From UBA6912 sp041611095 (lineage in GTDB: Bacteria > Actinomycetota > Acidimicrobiia > Spongiisociales > UBA5794), in assembly GCA_041611095.1 (NCBI GenBank), contig JBFINP010000008.1, forward strand, positions 6,898-70,897: a stretch of 64,000 bases of DNA, given 5' to 3'. Each line of letters begins with the position of its first letter. Within the stretch, counting starts at the first letter, position 1. Below the pieces are notes generated by a model that worked only from the letters and a program-made list of their open reading frames with translations, did no database searches and was not told the origin of the DNA. Positions 42,756-50,674 of the stretch are shown here, in pieces. The translations under genes and the position numbers were made by a program.

Positions 42756-43636
42756 CGGACCTCGACCCCGCCCAGCTCCACGCCGATCCCCAGCCGCTCG
42801 GCTGCCGTGATCGCAGCCAGGCCGGCGGCGACGTCCTGGGATGCGATGCCGACCGACTTGAAGATCGTGATCGATGACGCGTCCGGCGGCCGAGCCCCGG
42901 TGAGCACGTCCGCGGCAGCGGCATCGGGCTGGCGTCTCGCTTTGATGAGGTCACCTGCCTCGAGCCGGGCCGCCTCCAGATCGTCGACGACCACGTACGC
43001 CCGCCGCACGAGGTCGCGGGGCAGCTCGACCATGTCCGCGGTGAAGGCTCCGATGGCATTCACGTGCGTCCCCGGACGCACCGACCCGGCGGAGAAGAGC
43101 GGTTCGTGGGACGGCGTTGCCGTGGTCACGATGTCCGCGGTGGCAACGGCTTCGTCCGGGTCGGCGACGTGCACCCCCCCAATCCTGTCGGCGAAGGCGC
43201 GAGCCCGCTCTCCGGTCCTGCTCCACACGATCACCTGGCGGATGTCGCGCACCGCTCGGATTGCAGCAACCTGATCCGCCGCCATCGCACCGGCACCAAG
43301 CATCGCCATCGTCGATGCGTCGGCACGAGCGAGCAGGTCCGTCATGAGACCGCAACCGGCCCCGGTGCGGATCGCCGTCACGGTCGGGCCGTCCAGGATC
43401 CCACGCGGGGTCCCGTCTTCATCGAACACCGCGACGATCCCTGCCGGATTGCCGGGCAGGGTCGAGACCACCTTGACTCCGGTGTTCACCCCGGCGCGGC
43501 CCGCCATGAACAGCGATGAGCCGAGCTGGATACGGGCCGGGCTCTCACGATCCGGCCCGAACGCACGCCACATCGCCTCGATAGCGTCCTCCATCGACAG
43601 GGAGGCCCGCACAGCACGAGCGTCGAGAAATCGCAT
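42752..43636 (-). CDS. Ornithine cyclodeaminase/mu-crystallin family protein
   Basis: A 294-residue NAD(P)-dependent enzyme. It opens with RFLDARAVRASLSMEDAIEAM, then has a GTPRGILDGPTVTAIRTGA block with the substrate-binding lysine/arginine region, a Rossmann motif AMLGAGAMAADQ, and NAIGAFTADMVELP. Members act as ornithine cyclodeaminase, alanine dehydrogenase, ketimine reductase or opine-type dehydrogenases. The exact substrate is not clear. The ATG at 43636 has TAGCGT 8 bases upstream. The open frame continues upstream into an unrelated gamma-glutamyltransferase relic. Confidence 0.88.
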   Translation of the reverse strand: MRFLDARAVRASLSMEDAIEAMWRAFGPDRESPARIQLGSSLFMAGRAGVNTGVKVVSTLPGNPAGIVAVFDEDGTPRGILDGPTVTAIRTGAGCGLMTDLLARADASTMAMLGAGAMAADQVAAIRAVRDIRQVIVWSRTGERARAFADRIGGVHVADPDEAVATADIVTTATPSHEPLFSAGSVRPGTHVNAIGAFTADMVELPRDLVRRAYVVVDDLEAARLEAGDLIKARRQPDAAAADVLTGARPPDASSITIFKSVGIASQDVAAGLAAITAAERLGIGVELGGVEVR

Positions 43637-43644
43637 ACGAGACG

Positions 43645-43650
43645 ACGCTA
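43645..43650 (-). promoter_or_regulatory. -10 element, leaderless promoter
   Basis: TAGCGT (minus strand) lies 8 bases upstream of the ATG at 43636. It supports a start separate from the upstream relic. Confidence 0.4.
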
Positions 43651-43729
43651 GCGGTGGTCGCGTACTACCCGCTGTGCCGTCCCGGGGCGGCCCGTGACCG
43701 CGCGCGGATGTTGGTCGTCCGTCAGCTGC

Positions 43730-43927
43730 GGCTTGGGCGCACGACGCCTGCATCGCCGCCACCCCGCCGGCGGCGACGGCGGCGTCGATGGCGTTGCCGC
43801 CGCGCCTTGGCACTTTGACGCCGGCCTCGGTCGCCAGCGGATCGACGGTGGCGACGCCGCCTGCCGTGCCTACCGCAACCGCATCCTTCTCCGGTGTGGT
43901 CTGAGCCGCCGCAGGGACGGCGAGAGT
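43730..43927 (-). pseudogene. Relic of a gamma-glutamyltransferase (N-terminal fragment)
   Basis: This 406-base non-coding stretch (43637-44042) holds about 65 codons matching the start of gamma-glutamyltransferase: VAVGTAGGVATVDPLATEAG, then a Val-Lys-Val stretch and RRGGNAIDAAVAA, a family-wide block. An upstream signal-peptide-like run (RDLALVVAIPLS) lies in another frame, so at least one frameshift is present. The remaining 500 or so residues, including the catalytic threonine region, are absent; an unrelated gene begins instead. It is a deletion remnant, not a functional gene. Confidence 0.75.
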
Positions 43928-44031
43928 GGGATCGCAACGACGAGCGCGAGGTCGCGGGATTCGGGCGCTCCTCCGCAAGGATGAGTCGGGAATCCTCCGG
44001 GTCGACGATGCCCCGGTGCCGACCGGGACCG

Positions 44032-44037
44032 TACGAT
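44032..44037 (+). promoter_or_regulatory. -10 element of the two-component operon
   Basis: TACGAT lies 5 bases before GTG 44043 and 8 bases before ATG 44046, suggesting a leaderless start at one of them. Confidence 0.4.
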
Positions 44038-44045
44038 GCGGCGTG

Positions 44046-45233
44046 ATGACCACTGCACAGGGCGATCGCGCCCACAATCGCCGCTTCGATGCGCTGATTG
44101 CGATCGGGCTGTTCCTGCTCACGATCGCATCCCTGCGGGAGGCCGTCACCGCCGACGCCGTCGACTACGGGCGCGAGCCGGACGTGTGGAACTACCTCCT
44201 CCTGGCGGCGATGACGTTGCCCGTCGCATGGCGGAGACGGTTCCCCATCGCGGTCTTGATCGTCGTCGCCGGCGCCTTCGTCCTCGATCGTGGCGCCGAC
44301 TACCCGATCACCGTCGGCATCTGGGCCATCCCGATGGCGTTGCACGCAGTCGGCACCGAGCTGCCCCCTCACCAGTCACGCCGCGTGGCGTGGGTCGCAT
44401 CGGGTCTATTGGTGGTGTTCACGGCCCTCGGTGCGGCCACGAGCGACCACGTGGCGCCCACCACGGTGGTCGTGATGGCAGCCTTCACCGTGTTTCCCTA
44501 TGTGCTCGGCCGCGAGGTTCACCAGCGAAGGACGCAGACGGCGCGGCTCGAGCGGCGAGCCGCCGAGTTGGAACGCCGTCAGCAGGAGCAATCCCGAGAA
44601 GCGGTGCGACGGGAGCGGGCGCGCATCGCCCGTGAACTCCACGATGTGGTCGCCCACGAGATGACGGTGATGACCGTCCAGGCAGCGGCGGCGAGGCGAA
44701 TGCTCGACAAGGACGTGGACCGCACCGCCGGAGCGCTGGCAACGGTCGAACATGCCGGCCACGCCGCACTCCATGAGATGCGCCGACTCCTCGGGGTGCT
44801 GCGGACCGACGACCTCAAAGCGTCGCACCACCCACAACCTGGTCTCGCCACCCTCGACGAGCTGGTGGAACACATGCGGGGCGCGGGCCTCGAGGTGGAG
44901 CTCGAGGTCGAGGGAACACCGCGGAGCCTGCCGGCCGGAATCGATCTCAACGTCTACAGGATCATCCAAGAGTCGCTCACGAACGCCCTCAAGCACGGAG
45001 GACCGCACACGAGCGCCACGGTGCGCATCGGGTACGAGCCGGACGGGCTCAGCGTCGAGGTGCTGGACGACGGCCGGGGCGCAGCCGAGGCGCTGGTGAC
45101 GAGACCGGGCAGCGGGCAGGGTCACGTGGGGATGCGGGAGCGGACGTCCATGCTCAACGGCCGGCTGACGTTGGGTCCACGGATCGGCGGTGGCTATCGC
45201 GTAGCCGCCCACATCCCGCTCGACGGTTCGTGA
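44046..45233 (+). CDS. NarL-type sensor histidine kinase
   Basis: A 395-residue membrane kinase. Four to five helices lie in residues 15-155, followed by a coiled linker (160-195), a HisKA_3 dimerisation domain with RIARELHDVVAHEMTVM (phospho-acceptor H199), and a HATPase domain with an ESLTNALKHG N-box and EVLDDGRG. It has no large external sensor domain, so the signal is probably membrane-derived. The gene overlaps the response regulator by 4 bases (GTGA). GTG 44043 is an alternative start. Confidence 0.92.
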   Translation: MTTAQGDRAHNRRFDALIAIGLFLLTIASLREAVTADAVDYGREPDVWNYLLLAAMTLPVAWRRRFPIAVLIVVAGAFVLDRGADYPITVGIWAIPMALHAVGTELPPHQSRRVAWVASGLLVVFTALGAATSDHVAPTTVVVMAAFTVFPYVLGREVHQRRTQTARLERRAAELERRQQEQSREAVRRERARIARELHDVVAHEMTVMTVQAAAARRMLDKDVDRTAGALATVEHAGHAALHEMRRLLGVLRTDDLKASHHPQPGLATLDELVEHMRGAGLEVELEVEGTPRSLPAGIDLNVYRIIQESLTNALKHGGPHTSATVRIGYEPDGLSVEVLDDGRGAAEALVTRPGSGQGHVGMRERTSMLNGRLTLGPRIGGGYRVAAHIPLDGS

Positions 45234-45895
45234 CCGACTCCGTTCGCGTCGTCGTTGCCGATGACCAGGCCCTCGTTCGCGCCGGTTTCGTCATGATCCT
45301 CGAGACAGAACCGGGCATCGACGTGGTCGGTGAGGCCGGAACCGGGGCCGAGGCCGTACGCGTGGTCGCAGACGTGCGCCCCGACGTCGTGCTCATGGAC
45401 ATACGGATGCCCGGAATGGATGGTCTCGAAGCGGCCCGGGCCATTCAGGCCGAGGTCGCCGACCCGCCGAGGATCATCGTGCTCACGACCTTCGGGATCG
45501 ACGACTACGTCTTCGAGGCGTTGCGCAGCGGGGCGAGCGGCTTCCTGCTCAAGGACACGCCGCCCGACGATCTCGTGGCCGCCATTCGTGTAGTCGCCGC
45601 CGGTGATGCGCTCCTGGCACCGTCGATAACCCGACGTCTCATCGAGGAGTTCGCCCACCGACCCGAACCCCCCGCGCCGCCGCCCGGCATCGAGCAGCTC
45701 ACCGACCGCGAGGTCGAGGTGCTGCGCCACCTGGCCCGCGGCATGTCGAATGCGGAGATCGCCGACGCCCTCTTCGTCAGCGAGACGACCGTCAAGAGCC
45801 ACGTCTCCCATCTGTTGACCAAGCTCGATGTGCGAGACCGCGTCCAGGCCGTCGTCGTGGCCTACGAATCGGGATTGGTCACCCCGGGGGCCTGA
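45230..45895 (+). CDS. NarL/LuxR-family response regulator
   Basis: A 221-residue regulator: receiver domain (1-120) with the acidic pair D11-D12, phospho-acceptor D57 (VVLMDIRMPG) and FLLKD lysine, then a LuxR-type helix-turn-helix (LTDREVEVLRHLARGMSNAEIA ... VSETTVKSHVSHLLTKL). It is cognate to the kinase encoded just upstream. Its 3' end overlaps the convergent fdhD gene by 34 bases. Targets are unknown. Confidence 0.95.
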   Translation: MTDSVRVVVADDQALVRAGFVMILETEPGIDVVGEAGTGAEAVRVVADVRPDVVLMDIRMPGMDGLEAARAIQAEVADPPRIIVLTTFGIDDYVFEALRSGASGFLLKDTPPDDLVAAIRVVAAGDALLAPSITRRLIEEFAHRPEPPAPPPGIEQLTDREVEVLRHLARGMSNAEIADALFVSETTVKSHVSHLLTKLDVRDRVQAVVVAYESGLVTPGA

Positions 45896-46743
45896 GACCC
45901 CACGATCCGCTCGGAACCGGCGTAGAGATTGAAGGTCTCGCCGCGGGCAAAGCCCACGAGGGTCATGGCGAACCGCTGCGCTGCGGCGATGGCCAGGGAC
46001 GACGGTGCGGAGACGGCGACGACGATGGCGATCCCGGCCACGGCCGCCTTCTGGACGATCTCGAAGCTGGCACGACCGGACACGACGAGCGCATGATCGG
46101 TGAGCGGCAACCGACCCGCCTGGGCTGCCCAGCCGACGACCTTGTCGACGGCGTTGTGCCGTCCCACGTCCTCGCGAACGACGACCGCCTCGCCGTCCAG
46201 GGTGAAGAGCCCGGCGGCGTGCAGCCCGCCCGTCTCGTCGAACCACTGCTGGCGGCTCCGTAGGCGATCCGGCAAGGCGCTGAGGACATCGTCGGCGATC
46301 GGTCCCGCCGCAGGGGGCAGCGCGACCGCCACCTCGATCGCATCGATCGACGACTTGCCACAGACGCCGCAGCTCGAAGTCGTGTAGACGTGACGTCGGT
46401 GTCGTTCGAGGTCGACGTCGCCTGCTACCCGCACGGTCACGACGTTGTACTCCTGCTCCTCGGGCGGGAGCCCGCAGTAGGCGACCGCACGGACGGACTC
46501 CGGGGCGTCCACGATGCCCTCGGTGATCACGAAGCCGGTAGCCAGCTCGAAGTCGTTTCCGGGCGTGCGCATCGTCACCGCAAGCGCTTCGAGCTGGTCC
46601 TCGTCGGCTCCGGGTGCACCAACCCGGATCTCCATCGGCTCTTCGACCACGACGGGATCACGCCCGGACCGCCGGCCGTCGGCGGACCGCCGGGTCACGG
46701 AGACCCGGGTGGTCGAGGACACCGGTCGGTGGGGCGCGGTCAC
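45862..46743 (-). CDS. fdhD: Formate dehydrogenase accessory sulfurtransferase
   Basis: A 293-residue FdhD protein, which passes sulfur from IscS to the molybdenum/tungsten-bisMGD cofactor of formate dehydrogenase. The diagnostic loop TSSCGVCGKSS (C125, C128) and REDVGRHNAVDKVVGWA are present, as is SGRASFEIVQKAAVAG. No formate dehydrogenase gene lies in the window. It starts with GTG, and its 3' end overlaps the response-regulator gene in antisense. Confidence 0.94.
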   Translation of the reverse strand: MTAPHRPVSSTTRVSVTRRSADGRRSGRDPVVVEEPMEIRVGAPGADEDQLEALAVTMRTPGNDFELATGFVITEGIVDAPESVRAVAYCGLPPEEQEYNVVTVRVAGDVDLERHRRHVYTTSSCGVCGKSSIDAIEVAVALPPAAGPIADDVLSALPDRLRSRQQWFDETGGLHAAGLFTLDGEAVVVREDVGRHNAVDKVVGWAAQAGRLPLTDHALVVSGRASFEIVQKAAVAGIAIVVAVSAPSSLAIAAAQRFAMTLVGFARGETFNLYAGSERIVGSQAPGVTNPDS

Positions 46744-46828
46744 GGGTCCAGTCTGGCAATGTCATGGGCGTTCCGGTGCGAACGGCCACCAAGAGCGCGA
46801 GATCGATGACCCACCGAAGGGAGCAACA

Positions 46829-46969
46829 ATGACACCACGGCGCAGGGCTTCCGGCCGCTTCGAGCTTCCGATCACTGCAGGCGCCGTCATCGACTTAGTG
46901 GGCTGCGCGAATCGCCGCAGCACTCCCACGACGGCCGCACACGCAAGTCGCCCTGGACGTGCTCGGTGA
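46829..46969 (+). CDS. Possible small ORF, 46 residues
   Basis: A short ORF with a good AAGGGAG site 8 bases before its ATG. The product is basic at both ends with a hydrophobic middle (LPITAGAVIDLVGCA). I recognise no family and no promoter is obvious. It may be spurious. It occupies part of the 557-base gap between fdhD and the ABC cassette. Confidence 0.28.
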   Translation: MTPRRRASGRFELPITAGAVIDLVGCANRRSTPTTAAHASRPGRAR

Positions 46970-46992
46970 CCTCCGCCTGAGATCAGTAGCAG

Positions 46993-46998
46993 TATCTT
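46993..46998 (+). promoter_or_regulatory. -10 element of a small gene
   Basis: TATCTT ends 6 bases before the ATG at 47005, matching the leaderless pattern seen at larger genes in the window. Confidence 0.45.
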
Positions 46999-47004
46999 GT
47001 TCCC

Positions 47005-47175
47005 ATGCTGGATCGCATCGGGAAGGCCCTCTCCTCGGTTGCCCAGTTCATCGGCCGGTTCTGGCCCATGAGCAGAAACGAAGACACGCTGTTGGAAGAG
47101 CTCGGTCGGAGCCACGCGAGAGGCGGCACCTCGCAGAGTGAGGACACACCCACCCGGGAGCCTCCGGGCCGTTGA
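47005..47175 (+). CDS. Small protein, 56 residues
   Basis: A small ORF behind a well-placed TATCTT -10. The product begins with an amphipathic aromatic helix (MLDRIGKALSSVAQFIGRFW) and ends in a polar, charged tail rich in Glu, Arg and Pro. It could associate with the membrane surface. No homologous family is known to me. It precedes the ABC cassette by 125 bases. The promoter and normal codon use make it more credible than chance. Confidence 0.5.
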   Translation: MLDRIGKALSSVAQFIGRFWPMSRNEDTLLEELGRSHARGGTSQSEDTPTREPPGR

Positions 47176-47300
47176 GCCCGGCCGAACCGCGGAGCCCGAA
47201 TCCTCCGCAGGGAGGAGACCGGTTTCCGCCTTCGTGCGGACGACATTGCGTGGGCGCCCACGTAGGTTGAAGCTCCCATCCGCATCCTCGAGGAGACAAG

Positions 47301-48050
47301 ATGAGCACCAGCACGCTGGAAACCGGCCTCGCCGCGGCCCGGATGGTCGGGGGGGTGAAGATCTACGGCGAGGGGGACACCGAGGTGCGTGCCCTCGACG
47401 GCATCGACGCCTCGTTCGACCGGGGCCGCTTCACCGCCATCATGGGCCCCTCCGGCTCCGGGAAATCGACGCTGCTGCACTGCCTCGCCGGCCTCGACAC
47501 CCTGACCTCCGGCGCCGTCTACATCGGCGACGTCGACCTCGGCTCGCTGAAGGACAAGGACCTGACGCTGCTGCGCCGCAAGAGCGTCGGCTTCGTGTTC
47601 CAGGCCTTCAACCTCGTGCCAACCTTGTCGGCCGAGGAGAACATCCTGCTGCCTCTCCTGATCGCCGGCGAGAAGCCGGACCGGCAGTGGTTCGACCAGG
47701 TGGTCGGCATCCTCGGCGTAGCCGACCGGCTGACCCATCGGCCATCGGAGCTGTCCGGGGGCCAGCAGCAACGCGTCGCAGCCGCCCGCGCCCTCGTATC
47801 CCGACCCGCCATCGTGTTCGCAGACGAGCCCTCCGGCAACCTGGATTCGTCGTCGGCTGCCGAGCTGCTCGGCTTCCTGCGCCGAGCCGTGCGGGAGTTC
47901 GGCCAGACCATCGTGATGGTCACGCACGACCCGGTGGCCGCCTCGTATGCAGACCGTGCGGTGTTCCTCGAGGACGGGCGCATCGTCGACGAGCTCCACG
48001 GTGCCGACGCCGACGCCATCATCGACCGCATGAAGCGGTTCGGAGGCTGA
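47301..48050 (+). CDS. MacB/LolD-type ABC transporter ATPase (copy 2)
   Basis: A 249-residue nucleotide-binding subunit with Walker A GPSGSGKST, Q-loop FVFQAFNLVPTLSA, signature LSGGQQQR, Walker B IVFADEPSGNLDS and H-loop VMVTHDP. The start has a GAGGAG site. It aligns end to end with the ATPase at 24310-25071, sharing long identical blocks such as LTHRPSELSGGQQQRVAAAR and DPVAASYADR. It is one base upstream of its permease, so they are a single operon. Confidence 0.95.
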   Translation: MSTSTLETGLAAARMVGGVKIYGEGDTEVRALDGIDASFDRGRFTAIMGPSGSGKSTLLHCLAGLDTLTSGAVYIGDVDLGSLKDKDLTLLRRKSVGFVFQAFNLVPTLSAEENILLPLLIAGEKPDRQWFDQVVGILGVADRLTHRPSELSGGQQQRVAAARALVSRPAIVFADEPSGNLDSSSAAELLGFLRRAVREFGQTIVMVTHDPVAASYADRAVFLEDGRIVDELHGADADAIIDRMKRFGG

Positions 48051-48051
48051 G

Positions 48052-50595
48052 ATGCTGAAGTCCGCCATCAAGAGCCTCCTGGCGCACAAGACGCGTCTGG
48101 CGCTCACCGCACTCTCCATCGTGCTCGGCGTGGCCTTCATCGCCGGGACGTTCATCTACACCGACACAACCAAGAAGGCGTTCGACGGCATCTTCGACGA
48201 CGCGCTAGTCGGGATCGACGCCGTGGTGACCAACGACAGCGAGTTTGCGTTCGGCCAGGGGGTCTACTTCGACGAGTCGGTCGTCGTCGATGTCGCCGAG
48301 GTGGACGGCGTCGACGCCGCCGTGGCCAGCCTCACGGGCTTCGGCGTCCAGATCATCGGCCCCGACGGCGAGGCAATCGGCGGCATGGGACCTCCTCAGT
48401 TCGGTGCGTTCCTCCCGAACGACGAGAGCATCAACGGCGGCTTCGCAATCCGTGAGGGCCGAGCTCCGACCGGACCGACGGAGGTCGTCATCGATGCAGC
48501 CTCCGCCGCCGACGGCGAATTCGCCGTCGGCGACCTCGTGCCCATCGTGTCGCAGACGTCGCCGGAGCGGGAGTTCGAGCTGGTAGGCATCGCCGGGTTC
48601 GGCGCGGCCGACAACCTCGGCGGCGCCACGTTCGCCCTGTTCGACCTCGACACCGTGCAGGATCTCCTCGGCCTCGACGGCCAGGTCGACGGCGTCGTCG
48701 TCCAAGCCGTGAGCGGTACCGACGTCGACGATCTTGTCGAGCGTATTCAGCAGGTACTACCCGCCGATGCCATCGCCCAGTCTGCGCAGACCGCCGCCGA
48801 AGCGCAGGCTGCGGAGTTCCAGGATGCGCTGAGCTTCTTCAACAACTTCCTGCTCGTTTTCGCGTTCGTTGCGCTCTTCGTGGGCAGCTTCATCATCTAC
48901 AACACATTCCGCATCGTGATCGCCGCCCGGCTCCGTGAGATGGCATTGCTGCGCGCCGTCGGCTCGACACGTAGCCAGGTCATCCGCACCGTGCTCACCG
49001 AGGCAACGCTCATCGGAGCCGCCTCATCGATCGTCGGCATCCTCGGGGGCATCGGATTGGCCTTCGCCCTCAGGGCTGCCCTCGCCGGCTTCGGGATCGA
49101 TCTGCCCTCGACGTCGCTCGTGCTCGCAGCACGCACCGTCGTGGTCGGATTGATCGTCGGCGTCGTCGTCACGGTGGCGTCGGCGGTCTTTCCGGCGATC
49201 CGGGCATCGCGAATCCCCCCGGTCGCGGCAATGCGGATCGAGGCGGCCGCTCCACGCCGGAAGTCGCTGACCGTCCGCGCCATCGTCGGGGTGGTCGTCA
49301 CCCTGGCCGGCGTGGCGCTACTCCTCAGTGGATTGCTGGGGGATGCCGACAACACGACCGTGGCGCTGTCGCTGATCGGCTTCGGCGCCGCCGTCATGAT
49401 CATCGGGGCATATGTCCTCGGGGCCGTGGTCGCCGATCCCGTGTCCCGTGTCATCGGTGCCCCGTTCGCCCGCGTGTTCGGCATCGCCGGCAAGCTGGCG
49501 CAGCGCAACGCCGGCCGCAGCCCGCGGCGCACCGCGGCCACCGGCGCTGCGGTGATGATCGGCATCGCGTTGATCTCGCTGGTGACGATCATGGCTGCAT
49601 CGATTCGGGGCACCATCGACGACGTCCTCACGGGCGACATCAACGCGCAGCTCGTCGCCGCTCCTGCCAACACCTTCTCCTTCAACGGCTTCACCACCGA
49701 GTTCGCCGAGGAGGTCACGGCACTTCCGGAGGTCGCCGGAGTGTCTCGGGTGCAGCTCGGGGCGGCGATCGTCGGGGGGAGCGAGCAGCTCCTCGGCAGC
49801 CTCGACGACAATGCTCGTGAGTTCTTCGACGCCGACAGCTTCGAAGGCACGGCCGATCTCGGCCCGACCGGGCTCATCGTCCCGAAGCGAACCGCCGAGG
49901 ACAACAACTGGACGCTCGGCAGCCCCGTCGAGCTCGAGTTCGAACAGACGGGGACGCAGACCTTCACGGTGGAGGGCATCGCCGAGGGCCCCGCCTGGGA
50001 CTCGATCACCATGAGCCGGGAGGCGTACGCCGCCAACTACGCGGTGAACGCCGACGCCCAGGTCTACGTCATGCTGGCCGCCGGGGTGACCGAGGAGCAG
50101 GGCATCGCCGCCATCCAGCCCCTGGCGGATGCCGTGCCGACCCTCGAGGTGAAGACCCTCGCTCAGCAGGGCGAGGAGATCGCCGACCAGGTCGACCAGC
50201 TCCTCCAGCTCATCACCGCCCTGCTGGCGATGACCGTGCTCATCTCGCTGTTCGGTGTCATGAACACGATGTTGCTCGCCGTCTACGAGCGCACCCGCGA
50301 GATCGGACTGCTGCGCGCCGTCGGGCTCGACCGCACGCAGACGCGCCGCATGGTGCGGTCCGAGGCGTCGATCATCGCCGTGTTCGGGGCGCTGCTCGGC
50401 GTCGTCCTGGGCGTGTTCTTCGCCTGGTCCGTGGCGCAGGCGCTTGCCGCGGAGGGGTTCACGGCCTTCGTCGTCCCCGTCCCAACGCTGGTCATCTGGG
50501 TCATCGTCACCGGTGTGCTCGGCCTGATCTTCTCTCTGTGGCCGGCGTGGCGGGCCTCACGCCTCAACGTGCTCGAGGCCATCGCCTACGAATGA
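48052..50595 (+). CDS. MacB/FtsX-type ABC transporter permease (copy 2)
   Basis: An 847-residue duplicated-FtsX permease. An N-terminal helix with SAIKSLLAHKTRLALTALSI is followed by an extracytoplasmic domain (about 40-255), three helices (about 260-400), a central helix group (about 405-500), a second external domain (about 515-710) and three C-terminal helices ending in the conserved LNVLEAIAYE. It exports or extracts an unknown lipid- or peptide-like substrate with the ATPase upstream. It is paralogous over its length to the permease at 21752-24313. Confidence 0.93.
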   Translation: MLKSAIKSLLAHKTRLALTALSIVLGVAFIAGTFIYTDTTKKAFDGIFDDALVGIDAVVTNDSEFAFGQGVYFDESVVVDVAEVDGVDAAVASLTGFGVQIIGPDGEAIGGMGPPQFGAFLPNDESINGGFAIREGRAPTGPTEVVIDAASAADGEFAVGDLVPIVSQTSPEREFELVGIAGFGAADNLGGATFALFDLDTVQDLLGLDGQVDGVVVQAVSGTDVDDLVERIQQVLPADAIAQSAQTAAEAQAAEFQDALSFFNNFLLVFAFVALFVGSFIIYNTFRIVIAARLREMALLRAVGSTRSQVIRTVLTEATLIGAASSIVGILGGIGLAFALRAALAGFGIDLPSTSLVLAARTVVVGLIVGVVVTVASAVFPAIRASRIPPVAAMRIEAAAPRRKSLTVRAIVGVVVTLAGVALLLSGLLGDADNTTVALSLIGFGAAVMIIGAYVLGAVVADPVSRVIGAPFARVFGIAGKLAQRNAGRSPRRTAATGAAVMIGIALISLVTIMAASIRGTIDDVLTGDINAQLVAAPANTFSFNGFTTEFAEEVTALPEVAGVSRVQLGAAIVGGSEQLLGSLDDNAREFFDADSFEGTADLGPTGLIVPKRTAEDNNWTLGSPVELEFEQTGTQTFTVEGIAEGPAWDSITMSREAYAANYAVNADAQVYVMLAAGVTEEQGIAAIQPLADAVPTLEVKTLAQQGEEIADQVDQLLQLITALLAMTVLISLFGVMNTMLLAVYERTREIGLLRAVGLDRTQTRRMVRSEASIIAVFGALLGVVLGVFFAWSVAQALAAEGFTAFVVPVPTLVIWVIVTGVLGLIFSLWPAWRASRLNVLEAIAYE

Positions 50596-50661
50596 CCCGG
50601 CTGGTACGGGCATCTCGCCGCATCACCCAGGGTGCGGCGAGATGCTCGTGCCGCCTGCCTG

Positions 50662-50667
50662 TAATCT
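50662..50667 (+). promoter_or_regulatory. -10 element, leaderless promoter of metY
   Basis: TAATCT ends 7 bases before the ATG at 50675, selecting it over an in-frame ATG at 50642. Confidence 0.45.
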
Positions 50668-50674
50668 CGCCCGC

